64,000 nucleotides of DNA. Source: Microbacterium sp. (GTDB taxonomy: Bacteria; Actinomycetota; Actinomycetes; Actinomycetales; Microbacteriaceae). Shown here one piece after another: positions 25,227 through 33,118 of the stretch. The notes under the pieces were generated by a model that ran no database searches, was not told the DNA's origin, and saw nothing but the letters and a program-made list of their open reading frames with translations. The stretch spans positions 301,521 through 365,520 of the forward strand of contig NZ_JAPSLI010000001.1 of the NCBI RefSeq assembly GCF_031180975.1, in the 5' to 3' direction. The position numbers and the translations under genes are program-made. Position 1 is the stretch's first letter; every line of letters begins with the position of its first letter.

Positions 25227-25730
25227 TTACTTGCAGCAGTCCGGCGGGGTCGCCGGAACCGTGACGGTGACCTGGATCGGGTCGTGCTCGGTGTCGGAGC
25301 CGTCCGAGGCGTGACCCCAGGTGACCGAGAAGCCGAGCTGGAAGTCCAGGTTGGCGCTGTTGTCGCTCGTCGCGTTGAAGTTGACGTCGATCGAACCGCC
25401 GGCCGGGACGAACCAGGGCAGAGCCGGAATCGGGTTGAGGCCGAAGCTGATGCCGCTGGTGTTGATGTTGATCACGATGGCCGTGATCCAGATGTCCTTG
25501 TTGGTCGGGTTGGACACCGTTGCCGGGACGCTGTAGCCCTTGCGGATCGGGTTACAGCTGTTGCCGGGCGCCTTGCAGGCGGCTCCGGGCGTGATGATCG
25601 GCCCCCGGCCGGACGCGGCGAACGCCGGAACCGGCGCGGCGACGGCGATCGCCGGCACCGCCCAAGCCATGGCCTTCGTCACGGTACGGCGACTGATGCC
25701 GGTGGACGTGGTCTCTACACTGTCAACCAT
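25227..25730 (-). CDS. Tat-exported small protein of unknown function (copy 1)
   Basis: The 167-residue protein has a twin-arginine signal, ISRRTVTKAMAWAVPAIAVA, with cleavage likely after AFAAS. The mature part is Pro/Asn-rich and beta-like (VPATVSNPTNKDIWIT), with four cysteines, two of them adjacent at the end (DCCK). The mature domain matches nothing I recognise. The signal is nearly the same as in the Tat protein at 41178, whose gene is coupled to a MauE-thioredoxin gene. A matrix or surface protein is possible. The 145-bp upstream region has two hairpins. Confidence 0.75.
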   Translation of the reverse strand: MVDSVETTSTGISRRTVTKAMAWAVPAIAVAAPVPAFAASGRGPIITPGAACKAPGNSCNPIRKGYSVPATVSNPTNKDIWITAIVININTSGISFGLNPIPALPWFVPAGGSIDVNFNATSDNSANLDFQLGFSVTWGHASDGSDTEHDPIQVTVTVPATPPDCCK

Positions 25731-25751
25731 CGTTGAACTCCCCAGAACGTG

Positions 25752-25795
25752 TGCCGCTTCGGCATCCCCCAGGGGCCGATGTCCCCAAACATCGG
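25752..25795 (-). promoter_or_regulatory. Two hairpins in the leader of the Tat-protein gene (copy 1)
   Basis: In the gene's orientation, CCGATGT and ACATCGG (25776-25795) enclose TTGGGG, and TGCCG and CGGCA (25752-25764) enclose AAG. Three TGGGGA-like strings lie in the leader. Similar G-rich loops precede the second Tat gene and the phosphosugar transferase. Confidence 0.45.
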
Positions 25796-25875
25796 GCGGC
25801 TACCTGCGCAATGATAGCGTAGGACCGCTCGCCGCGTAACCCGCAAGTCGAGCACGGATTTTCAGGGGGAGCGGC

Positions 25876-27681
25876 ATGGGGGCGGCGCCGGGGGGAATGA
25901 TCGGTTCACTCCGAGAGATGCTGCGGCTGACCGGAGCGAATCCCAACCGCTGGCTCGCCACCACGGTCGTGGTGTCACTCATCCTGGCCGGCCTCGACAT
26001 GGCCGGCGTGGTCGCGATGCTGCCGCTCATGCAGCTGATCACCAGCGGCGAGACCGACGGCCCGTTCCTGACCGCCGTGGCCGACGTCGTGGGCTCCTCG
26101 TCGCCCTCGGTGCTGCTGCCCGTCGTCGCAGGCCTCGTGGCGCTGGCGTTCATCGTGAAGAGCCTCGGGTCGATCACCTTCCGCTGGTGGCTGCTCGGCC
26201 GCACCACCCGCGTCTCCGCGCTCACCGCGACCGAGCTGATGCGCCGCTACGTCCTCGCCCCGTACGCCGCGCATCGCAGTCGCAGCATGAGCGAGATCTA
26301 TCGCAACATCAATGACGCCTCGGCTCAGGCGGCGAGCGTGCTGCTGGCATCCGTCAGTGCGGCGACCGACATCGTGACCCTCGCCGCGATCGTCGCCGTG
26401 CTCTTCATCACCGCTCCCCTGCCGACCCTGTTCGCCGCCGGCCTGTTCACCGTGTTCGTCGCCGGCGTGCAGCGGCTGCTGCGGCGCCGTCAGCTCGCGC
26501 TCGGCGAGGAGCAGGCGGATGCCGCGCTGACCGCCTGGCAGTCGCTGATGCCGGGTATCGACGGCTTCCGCGAAACGCGCCTCACAGCCAGCGGCCGGGG
26601 CTTCGTGTCGGCGTTCCGCGATGCCAAACTGCGCGGCGCGCACGTCGGCCGGCAGACCGCGATCCTCTCCGACGTGCCTCGCTATCTGCTCGAGGTCGTG
26701 TTCATCGTGGCGATCATCGGCATCGCCGGGGTGATGGCCCTGATCGGCGCGCAGTCCGAGACCATCCCGGTGCTGGGAGTGTTCGCCGCGGCATCCATGC
26801 GCGTTCTGCCCCTGCTCACGCGCGTGACGGCGAACGTGGCGACAATGCGCACCGGCAACGCCGGGCTGCAGATCCTGCTCACCGCCGTCGCCGAACTGAA
26901 GCGCGAGGGTACGCACGACGAGACCCCGCGCTCGACCACGCCCTACGACGGTGACATCGTGTTGCGCGAAGTGTCGTACCACTATCCCGACGCCGACGCC
27001 CTGGTGCTGGAGGATCTGAGCCTGGAGATCCCACGGCACCGCACCACCGCGTTCGTGGGGTCGAGCGGGGCCGGCAAGAGCACGCTCCTCGACCTCGTGC
27101 TCGGCTTGCTGACCCCCACCTCGGGCGAGGTGCTCTGCGGCGGTCGGGCCATCGCCGACGATCCGGCGGGCTGGCACGCCTCACTGGGCGTGGTGCCGCA
27201 GGACGTGTTCCTGGCGAACCGCACCCTCGCCGAGAACATCGCGTTCGGACGCAGCGCCGACGAGATCGATCCGGATCGTGTCGCCGAAGCCTCCCGGCTC
27301 GCCCTGCTCGACGACCTCATCGCCGAACTGCCCGAGGGCATCCACACCATGGTCGGTGACCGAGGCGTCCGCCTCTCCGGTGGGCAGCGCCAGCGGGTCG
27401 GCCTCGCGCGCGCGCTGTACCGCCGCCCGCGCGTGCTCGTGCTGGACGAGGCGACCTCCGCCCTCGACAACGCCACCGAGTACCAGATCGCGCAGACGCT
27501 CGCGCAGCTGCAGGGCACGATGACGATCATCATCGTCGCCCACCGGCTCTCCACCGTCCGCTCGGTGGACCGCCTCTATTTCCTGCGCTCGGGCCGGGTG
27601 GCGGCATCCGGCACGTTCGACCAGGTGCGGGCGGCGGACGCCGAGTTCGCGCGACTCGTCGAACTCGGGTCGCTGGACTGA
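25876..27681 (+). CDS. ABC transporter, fused membrane and ATPase domains (PglK-like lipid-linked-oligosaccharide flippase candidate)
   Basis: 601 residues. Six membrane helices in 1-320 are followed by an ABC ATPase with Walker A GSSGAGKSTLL (about 394-404), VPQDVFLANRTLAENIAFG, the signature LSGGQRQRVGLARAL and Walker B VLVLDEATSALD. The N-terminus (LDMAGVVAMLPLMQLI) resembles the PglK/MsbA group. The surrounding plus- and minus-strand GT genes have no Wzx nearby, so it may flip the finished lipid-linked unit; that is an inference. It could equally be a lipid or peptide exporter. An in-frame ATG at 25897 is a second possible start. Confidence 0.85.
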   Translation: MGAAPGGMIGSLREMLRLTGANPNRWLATTVVVSLILAGLDMAGVVAMLPLMQLITSGETDGPFLTAVADVVGSSSPSVLLPVVAGLVALAFIVKSLGSITFRWWLLGRTTRVSALTATELMRRYVLAPYAAHRSRSMSEIYRNINDASAQAASVLLASVSAATDIVTLAAIVAVLFITAPLPTLFAAGLFTVFVAGVQRLLRRRQLALGEEQADAALTAWQSLMPGIDGFRETRLTASGRGFVSAFRDAKLRGAHVGRQTAILSDVPRYLLEVVFIVAIIGIAGVMALIGAQSETIPVLGVFAAASMRVLPLLTRVTANVATMRTGNAGLQILLTAVAELKREGTHDETPRSTTPYDGDIVLREVSYHYPDADALVLEDLSLEIPRHRTTAFVGSSGAGKSTLLDLVLGLLTPTSGEVLCGGRAIADDPAGWHASLGVVPQDVFLANRTLAENIAFGRSADEIDPDRVAEASRLALLDDLIAELPEGIHTMVGDRGVRLSGGQRQRVGLARALYRRPRVLVLDEATSALDNATEYQIAQTLAQLQGTMTIIIVAHRLSTVRSVDRLYFLRSGRVAASGTFDQVRAADAEFARLVELGSLD

Positions 27682-27695
27682 ACGCGAGGGCGGGC

Positions 27696-28667
27696 TCACC
27701 CGGCCGGTGCGGTCCGCTCGTCGAGGGCGTCCATGAGCGTGTCGCTGACCCCGGCCTCCACCTTGCGGCAGAACGGCGAGCCGGAGGCGACGATCGCGTC
27801 CAGGTCGTCGAGTGTCCAGGTCAGCACGCGGTCGGCGTCATCGTCCCAGCGGTGGTGGCTGACCCGCGGCAGTGCGGCCGGCGGCGCGATCCAGCTCAGC
27901 GGTGTGACGAGGGCCGACTCGTCGGGGATGATCGAGCGGCGATAGACCCGCCGCAGGCGCGAGCCGGGGGCGAGGTCGACATCGAGCAGACGATCGAGCT
28001 CCTCCCGGCGCACCGCGACCCACTGGTCTCCGAACCAGCACGGCTGCTCGGCCGTGAACGGCGAGCGCAGCCGCCGGACGCCGTAGTGCACCCCTCGGCC
28101 GCGCGCGACGACCCGCGCCGAGACGAGCGGTTCGAGGCGCAGGGCGATCGCGCTGCGCACCCAGCGCCAGGCCGCGGCGAGTCGGACGGGCGGCCTCATG
28201 CCCCACCGGGATGCCGGCGATCGGAACCACCGATACGCGTAGCGCGTGAGCCGGTCGTCACCGTCGCCCCGCCGGCGCCCCCAGCGCGGGGTGTACCGCA
28301 GGGGCTGGGCGCGCCCGATCCAGCTGGGCGCGGCGAGCGCCTCCGCCTCCCACTCCCCGAGGGGGCGCGCCGGGTAGTCCTGGCCGGAGATCAGCACGAC
28401 CAGCCGCGGATCGTAGGCTCGCCGCGCGTGCGCGAACGCGTCCAGCGTCGCCTCGACGAGCTCCCACGACCCCCAGTCCGTTGCGAGACCGTGCGTGCGG
28501 ATCTCGATGCGGTCGTCGCCGGCGGTCGCGGGGAACGCCTCCTGCCGGTCGTCATGCACGACGACGACGCGCGCCGACGGACTGGAGCGGAGGATGGCAC
28601 CGGCGAGTCGGCGCACTTGCGGCCAGTCGCGATGGGACAGCACGACATAGACCGCCCCGGCGGTCAT
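27696..28667 (-). CDS. Core-2/I-branching-type N-acetylglucosaminyltransferase (GT14)
   Basis: 323 residues from ATG 28667, overlapping the GT2 stop (ATGA). Typical GT14 features are AVYVVLSHRDWPQVRRLAGAI, the LISGQDYPARPL motif (about 93-104), the GDQWVAVRREELDRLLD segment, and IPDESALVTPL near 240. Bacterial members add a beta-linked sugar, often GlcNAc or xylose, to polysaccharides. The adjacent GT2 gene is in the same operon. The donor is not determined by sequence. Confidence 0.82.
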   Translation of the reverse strand: MTAGAVYVVLSHRDWPQVRRLAGAILRSSPSARVVVVHDDRQEAFPATAGDDRIEIRTHGLATDWGSWELVEATLDAFAHARRAYDPRLVVLISGQDYPARPLGEWEAEALAAPSWIGRAQPLRYTPRWGRRRGDGDDRLTRYAYRWFRSPASRWGMRPPVRLAAAWRWVRSAIALRLEPLVSARVVARGRGVHYGVRRLRSPFTAEQPCWFGDQWVAVRREELDRLLDVDLAPGSRLRRVYRRSIIPDESALVTPLSWIAPPAALPRVSHHRWDDDADRVLTWTLDDLDAIVASGSPFCRKVEAGVSDTLMDALDERTAPAG

Positions 28668-29632
28668 CGCGCGTCCGTCTTGTACACCTGCCGTGCCCGG
28701 TCGTGCGGCCGCACCGCGGCGAGCAGTCCGGTGACCGTCCCCGCGACATCCGCCCCCGCGCGCACCACGCCGCCCGCTAGGCCGCGCAGACGCGCCGGCA
28801 GGCCACGCTTCTGCGGCCAGGAGCGGATGCCGGAGACCGCCTCGGCGAGCGCCCGCGGCGCGGTGCGGAGGAGGTGCCGGGCGAGGTGCGGGTCGCCCCA
28901 ACCCAGGGTCGTGCGCAGCAGCACGACGTGGTTACGCGCGCCGTAGAAGCGGTAGCGCAGGTCGAAGCGGCGGCCGCGCGCGTAGTCGCCGGCGACGTGC
29001 AGCACGACGGCATCCGGCGCATAAACGATGCGGTATCCGGCCTTGCGCACTCGCAGCGAGATGTCACTGTCCTCACGCAGGCAGGTGCCGGGGTAGTAAT
29101 CGTGGATGCCGCCGATCTCGCGGAGCACGCTGGTGCGCACGGTCATGTTGGCGCCGAGCATGTGGTCGACGTCGATCGTGCGCCCCGGGTCGGCGCCGAA
29201 GTTGCCGGTCAGTGAGCCGTCCGGCAGGAACCGGCCGATGCGATCGAGTCCTTCGCTCTCCTCGCCGTCGCGATTGTTCCGCGCGCGTCCGCCGACAGCA
29301 CCGACGTCGTCCGGCGCGTACGCGGCGAGGATGCGCTCGAGCCACTCCGGCTCGGCGTAGGCGTCGTCGTCGATGAAGGCGACCACGTCCTCGTCGGCGT
29401 CGTGCGATCCGATCGCGCGGGAGGCGGCCAGGGTGCCGACACCGAGGTCGTTGCGGCGATAGTCGACATGCGGGAACTCACGCACCACTGCGGCTGTGAG
29501 GTCGTCGGGCGAGGCGTCCACCACGACGATGCGCGCCGGCGCGACGGTCTGCGCCTCCAGGTGACGCAGGCACGTGCGCACGTGCTCAGGGCGCCGGTAG
29601 GTGGCCACTACGACGACGGCGTCACGCACCAT
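28664..29632 (-). CDS. Glycosyltransferase, GT2 type
   Basis: 322 residues from ATG 29632 with GGGAG 8 bases upstream. The GT-A domain shows VVVVATYRRPEHVRTCL, the DxD-like FIDDDAYAEPEWL (about 91-103), and EDSDISLRVRKAGYRI, the ED motif of inverting GT2 enzymes. A C-terminal amphipathic or hydrophobic stretch (about 280-305) may attach it to the membrane. The frame is open further upstream, but those codons lie in the promoter region shared with the divergent GT at 29751. Confidence 0.86.
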   Translation of the reverse strand: MVRDAVVVVATYRRPEHVRTCLRHLEAQTVAPARIVVVDASPDDLTAAVVREFPHVDYRRNDLGVGTLAASRAIGSHDADEDVVAFIDDDAYAEPEWLERILAAYAPDDVGAVGGRARNNRDGEESEGLDRIGRFLPDGSLTGNFGADPGRTIDVDHMLGANMTVRTSVLREIGGIHDYYPGTCLREDSDISLRVRKAGYRIVYAPDAVVLHVAGDYARGRRFDLRYRFYGARNHVVLLRTTLGWGDPHLARHLLRTAPRALAEAVSGIRSWPQKRGLPARLRGLAGGVVRAGADVAGTVTGLLAAVRPHDRARQVYKTDAR

Positions 29633-29686
29633 GCGCTCCCACTCCCCCTGCCGGCGGTTCCGCCCCCTGGGACCCGCGATGTCTCG

Positions 29687-29692
29687 ACTATA
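29687..29692 (-). promoter_or_regulatory. Putative -10 box for the GT2/GT14 operon
   Basis: On the minus strand the divergent region has TATAGT, one base from the sigma-70 consensus, 54 bases upstream of the ATG. No clear -35 is visible at 17 bases. For the plus strand TAGATT (29716-29721) may serve the GT at 29751. Confidence 0.35.
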
Positions 29693-29750
29693 GCGAGCGG
29701 TCTGCGGCGGGGCGCTAGATTCGTCAGCACACCTGCCACGAGAGAAGCGC

Positions 29751-30803
29751 ATGCCTCAGCTTTCCATCACGACGATCGCGACCGACACGCCCATGGGCGC
29801 CCAGGCGTATCAGCGCCAGGTGACGTCACGCGCGGCCGAGGCGCTGGCGGCGATCGATCCGCGGTGGACGGTGCGTGAGCACACCGCGCGCTCGTTGCGC
29901 TCCCGCCTGCCGGGCGACCGTCGCCTGCCGCTGTCGAGGCTGGCCGCGGCTCCGGCATCCGTCCGGCGGGCAGTGGGACGGATGCTGTACGCCGGCGACA
30001 CCGTCTCGCACCGGATGGCGCTGGAGCTGCCGCCCTCGCCGCACGCCGACGTCGCCACGCTGCACGACGTGGTGGCCTGGCGCTTCCCCGACGAGGCGGC
30101 TCCCGTGGCCGCGGCCGCGGAGGAGCTGCGGCGCAGCGCGGCGGTGATCTGCGTCTCCGCCTTCACGGCCGAAGAGGCGGTCCGCTTCCTCGGCGTCCGC
30201 GACCCGCACGTCGTCCTGAACGGCGTGGACCCGCGTTATCTCGACGCCGCACCGCTTCCCGAGCCGACGCTGCGCGAGCTCGGGCTGGATCGTCCGTACG
30301 TGCTGCACGCCGGCGGAGCGGCGCAGCGCAAGAACCTGGCGGGGCTCGCGGCGGCGTGGCGGCGCGTGCAACCCGAGCGTCACGACCTCGTGCTGGCGCT
30401 GGCGGGTCCCCCGCATCCGCGCCGCACGGCGCTCTTCGACGGCATACCGGCCACCCGCCTGCTCGGGCGCCTGCCCGACGACCTGATGCCGGGGCTCGTC
30501 GCCTCCGCGACCGCCGTCGTCGTGCCGTCGCTGTACGAGGGGTTCGGACTCCCCGTGCTCGAGGGGATGGCGGCGGGGGTGCCCGTGGTCGCGGCGAACA
30601 CCAGCAGCCTCCCCGAGGTCGCCGCCGGACACGCGCTCCTCGTCGAGCCGGATGCCGACTCGATCGCGGCCGGCATCCTCGACGCGACCTCCGGGGACTC
30701 CGCGCTCGACGCGCTCGTCCGCGGCGGCCGCGCGCACGCCGCCGCGTTCACGTGGGAGCGCAGCGCCGCCGGTCACGCGCGCGTGTGGAGCGCGGTGCGA
30801 TGA
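29751..30803 (+). CDS. Glycosyltransferase, GT4 type
   Basis: The 350-residue GT-B enzyme has VATLHDVVAWRFP (about 102-114), VLHAGGAAQRKNLAGLAAAW in the donor domain, and VPSLYEGFGLPVLEGMAAGVPVVAANTSS with the E-x7-E pair (about 262-270). The HD in LHDV is typical of GT4 mannosyl- or rhamnosyltransferases. It starts at ATG 29751. A remnant of another GT gene follows, coupled by ATGA. Confidence 0.88.
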   Translation: MPQLSITTIATDTPMGAQAYQRQVTSRAAEALAAIDPRWTVREHTARSLRSRLPGDRRLPLSRLAAAPASVRRAVGRMLYAGDTVSHRMALELPPSPHADVATLHDVVAWRFPDEAAPVAAAAEELRRSAAVICVSAFTAEEAVRFLGVRDPHVVLNGVDPRYLDAAPLPEPTLRELGLDRPYVLHAGGAAQRKNLAGLAAAWRRVQPERHDLVLALAGPPHPRRTALFDGIPATRLLGRLPDDLMPGLVASATAVVVPSLYEGFGLPVLEGMAAGVPVVAANTSSLPEVAAGHALLVEPDADSIAAGILDATSGDSALDALVRGGRAHAAAFTWERSAAGHARVWSAVR

Positions 30804-31032
30804 CTGCGGGGCCGCCGGTGCTGGCGTTGGTGACGACGGTGCGGCATCCAGCGGCGAACCGCCCGACGTCCTTGCCCGACGATCCGCGCATCCACGAGGT
30901 CGTCGTCGACTTCGCTGCGCACCCGGATGCCGTCGGCTGACGATGACGGACGGCTGGCGCGCGCAGATGGAACGGCGCGCCGTCGTCGAGCGTCTCCCTC
31001 GCATCGCCGCGCGCCTCGATCGTCAGCGGTGA
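30800..31032 (+). pseudogene. Probable remnant of a glycosyltransferase gene
   Basis: A 46-codon frame (30800-30940) begins in the previous stop (ATGA) with PVLALVTTVRHP, which resembles the start of a glycosyltransferase group common in Microbacterium. It jumps directly to NRPTSLPDDPRIHEVVVDF, a segment that normally lies about 30 residues later, and then stops. A second 29-codon frame (30943-31029, stop at 31032) follows, reading MTDGWRAQMERRAVVERL. I read this as a gene that lost its middle and most of its C-terminus. The family recognition is from memory, so a small intact protein of unknown function remains possible. Confidence 0.4.
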
Positions 31033-31919
31033 CGACGCACGCGGAGCAGCCCGGTCGGGAACGGCTGCTGCCCGAGATCGAGCCGTCGTGCGCGCTCCAG
31101 CGCCGATTCCAGACCGTCGCACAGCCGCGCCACGTCCGCGGCATCCGCGGACCACGCGTCGGCGAGGAGATCGCCGAGGGAGGTCGCCTCCGCGAAGGAG
31201 CGGAAACGGGTGCGCCCAGGGGTCACGGCCGCCTCGTAGTCGCGGAACTTGAAATCCCCACCGCCCAGCGGCGGGTCGAGCGTGGTCCACACCGCCGGGA
31301 TGCCGAAGGCGTCCGCAGTGATCAGCCCGTGCAGTGACGTCGTCACCACCGCCCGCGCTGACGCGATCTGCCGGACGGCGGTCGCGGCCCGCTGATGCAC
31401 GTTGACCACGCGGGCGCCGGCCCGTGCAGCGAACTCCGCCAGGCCGACGTGCGCGCGGTGGTGCCCGTGCGGCACGACGACGATGCGGCCGTCACCGGGC
31501 GGCCGAGTCAGGTGCCGGGCGACCAGCAGTCCCGGGTCGCCGTACACCGGCTCGTCCGCAAGGCCGAGCCGTTCCGCCGTGAGCGGACCACGCACCGCGA
31601 GGGCGGTCGCGTCGGGCAGCGGATGGGCGGCGTCGTTCATCAGGCCGGTGCCCCAGATCGCCCCGGTGTAGTCGGTCGGCACGAACTCGAGCAGGCTGCC
31701 CACGCCGGTCAGTCGCGCCGCGCCTGGTCGGCGGTAGAACGGCAGGATGCCGTAGCGCGGCAGCAACCACGGGGTGAGGTCGTCACCGAAGTTGGGATGA
31801 CCGTCCCACCAGAAGGTGCCGATGATCACGCCGTCGCGCCGGATGCGCGGCTGACCGAGTGACGCGATGATCCGCCGCGCCTGCCGGCCGCGCCGGCGCA
31901 GCGTCCCGTGGTACTTCAC
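31023..31919 (-). CDS. Polysaccharide pyruvyl transferase family protein
   Basis: 298 residues from GTG 31919, overlapping the GT stop (GTGA). PF04230 features are FWWDGHPNFGDDLTPWLL (about 32-49), GAIWGTGLMND, VYGDPGLLVARHL (about 130-142), IVVVPHGHHR, and TTSLHGLITADAFGIPAVW (about 190-210). The enzyme uses phosphoenolpyruvate to add a pyruvyl ketal to a sugar, making the polymer acidic. The acceptor cannot be predicted. Confidence 0.9.
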   Translation of the reverse strand: MKYHGTLRRRGRQARRIIASLGQPRIRRDGVIIGTFWWDGHPNFGDDLTPWLLPRYGILPFYRRPGAARLTGVGSLLEFVPTDYTGAIWGTGLMNDAAHPLPDATALAVRGPLTAERLGLADEPVYGDPGLLVARHLTRPPGDGRIVVVPHGHHRAHVGLAEFAARAGARVVNVHQRAATAVRQIASARAVVTTSLHGLITADAFGIPAVWTTLDPPLGGGDFKFRDYEAAVTPGRTRFRSFAEATSLGDLLADAWSADAADVARLCDGLESALERARRLDLGQQPFPTGLLRVRRHR

Positions 31920-33118
31920 GCGCCGCCGCCCGCGCGGGCACCCGCGCCTTCCACCGCACCCACCCGAGAGCTGCGGACACGGGTGAACAGCCGTACGTAG
32001 GCGTCGGTGACGGCATCCCAGCTGAACTCCTGCACGCGGACGGCGCCGTTGCGGGCGAGCGGGAGACGCCGCTCGTCGTCGGCCATCACCCGGCGCAGCG
32101 CGGCGGCCAGAGCCGACGTGTCCTCGGGGTCGACGAGAAGGCCGTCTACACCGTCGCGGACGAAATCCGTCGCTCCGCCGCGGGAGGTCATCACCAGGGC
32201 GGCCCCGCCGCGCCAGGCCTCCAGCGCCACGATCCCGAACGATTCCGAACGGCTGGGGATGACGACGGCCGCGGCCTCGCCGATCCGCCGTGCGACGGTC
32301 TCCTCGTCCATCTCGCCGGCGAGCACCACCCTGTCGCTCAGGCCGGCGGCGTCGATCTGCTCCTGCAGCCGCTCGCGCTCCGGCCCGCCGCCGATGATCT
32401 CCAGGCGCACGCCATCGAGCGCGGCTCGCGCGAACCCGTCGATCAGCAGGTCGAAGCCCTTCATCCGACCCAGCCGCCCGATCGCCAGCAACAGCGCCCC
32501 GCGCGGTTCGGCGGGGTCGTGCACGCCGCGGGTCAGGTCGACCCCGTTCGCCACGATCTCGGCGTCGGCGCGCAGCCCGAACCGGGCACGCAGATCGTCG
32601 ACCACGTAGCTGCTCGGTGCGGTCACCGCCGCTGCGGCATCCAGTCCGTGCCGCAGCCGTCGGCGCAGGAACGCGGAACGGACGTACGCATTGTTGTCGT
32701 CGCCGAGCGTCTCGCCGTGCGAGCTGATGATCATGGGGGTGCCGAAGGCGCGATGCAGCGCCGTGGCGTACACGCCGTTCGGTCCGAAGCACTGCACCGA
32801 CAACACGTCGGGGCGGAGGTCGGCGTGCGCGCGGCGCCACTCCCGCCAGGCCCGTGGCATCGACCAGACCGTGCTGATCACGCCGTCCGGCGTCCGCGAC
32901 GGCAAGGGTGCCGGCAGGTAGTGCACCGGCACCGGGAAGGTGCGCGAGGAGCGCATCCCCCGGTCGACGGTCCAGACCTCGACCGTGTGTCCGCGCTCGT
33001 GCAGCCCGGTCGCGACGCGCGCGACGTGGGTCTCCACACCGCCCACGTGCGGGATGAACGACGACGAGACCAATGCGACGCGCAGCGGTCGGCCGTCGCC
33101 CGCGTCAGCCGTCGTCAC
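31916..33118 (-). CDS. Glycosyltransferase, GT4 type
   Basis: 400 residues from GTG 33118, which overlaps the end of wzc copy 2 by 14 bases. It has LRVALVSSSFIPHVGGVETHV at the N-terminus, IISSHGETLGDD, LLLAIGRLGRMKGFDLLIDGF and IPSRSESFGIVALEAWRGGAALVMTSRGG (about 300-330). An E-x7-E motif is present. It is coupled on both sides, lying between the tyrosine kinase and the pyruvyl transferase. Confidence 0.9.
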   Translation of the reverse strand: MTTADAGDGRPLRVALVSSSFIPHVGGVETHVARVATGLHERGHTVEVWTVDRGMRSSRTFPVPVHYLPAPLPSRTPDGVISTVWSMPRAWREWRRAHADLRPDVLSVQCFGPNGVYATALHRAFGTPMIISSHGETLGDDNNAYVRSAFLRRRLRHGLDAAAAVTAPSSYVVDDLRARFGLRADAEIVANGVDLTRGVHDPAEPRGALLLAIGRLGRMKGFDLLIDGFARAALDGVRLEIIGGGPERERLQEQIDAAGLSDRVVLAGEMDEETVARRIGEAAAVVIPSRSESFGIVALEAWRGGAALVMTSRGGATDFVRDGVDGLLVDPEDTSALAAALRRVMADDERRLPLARNGAVRVQEFSWDAVTDAYVRLFTRVRSSRVGAVEGAGARAGGGA

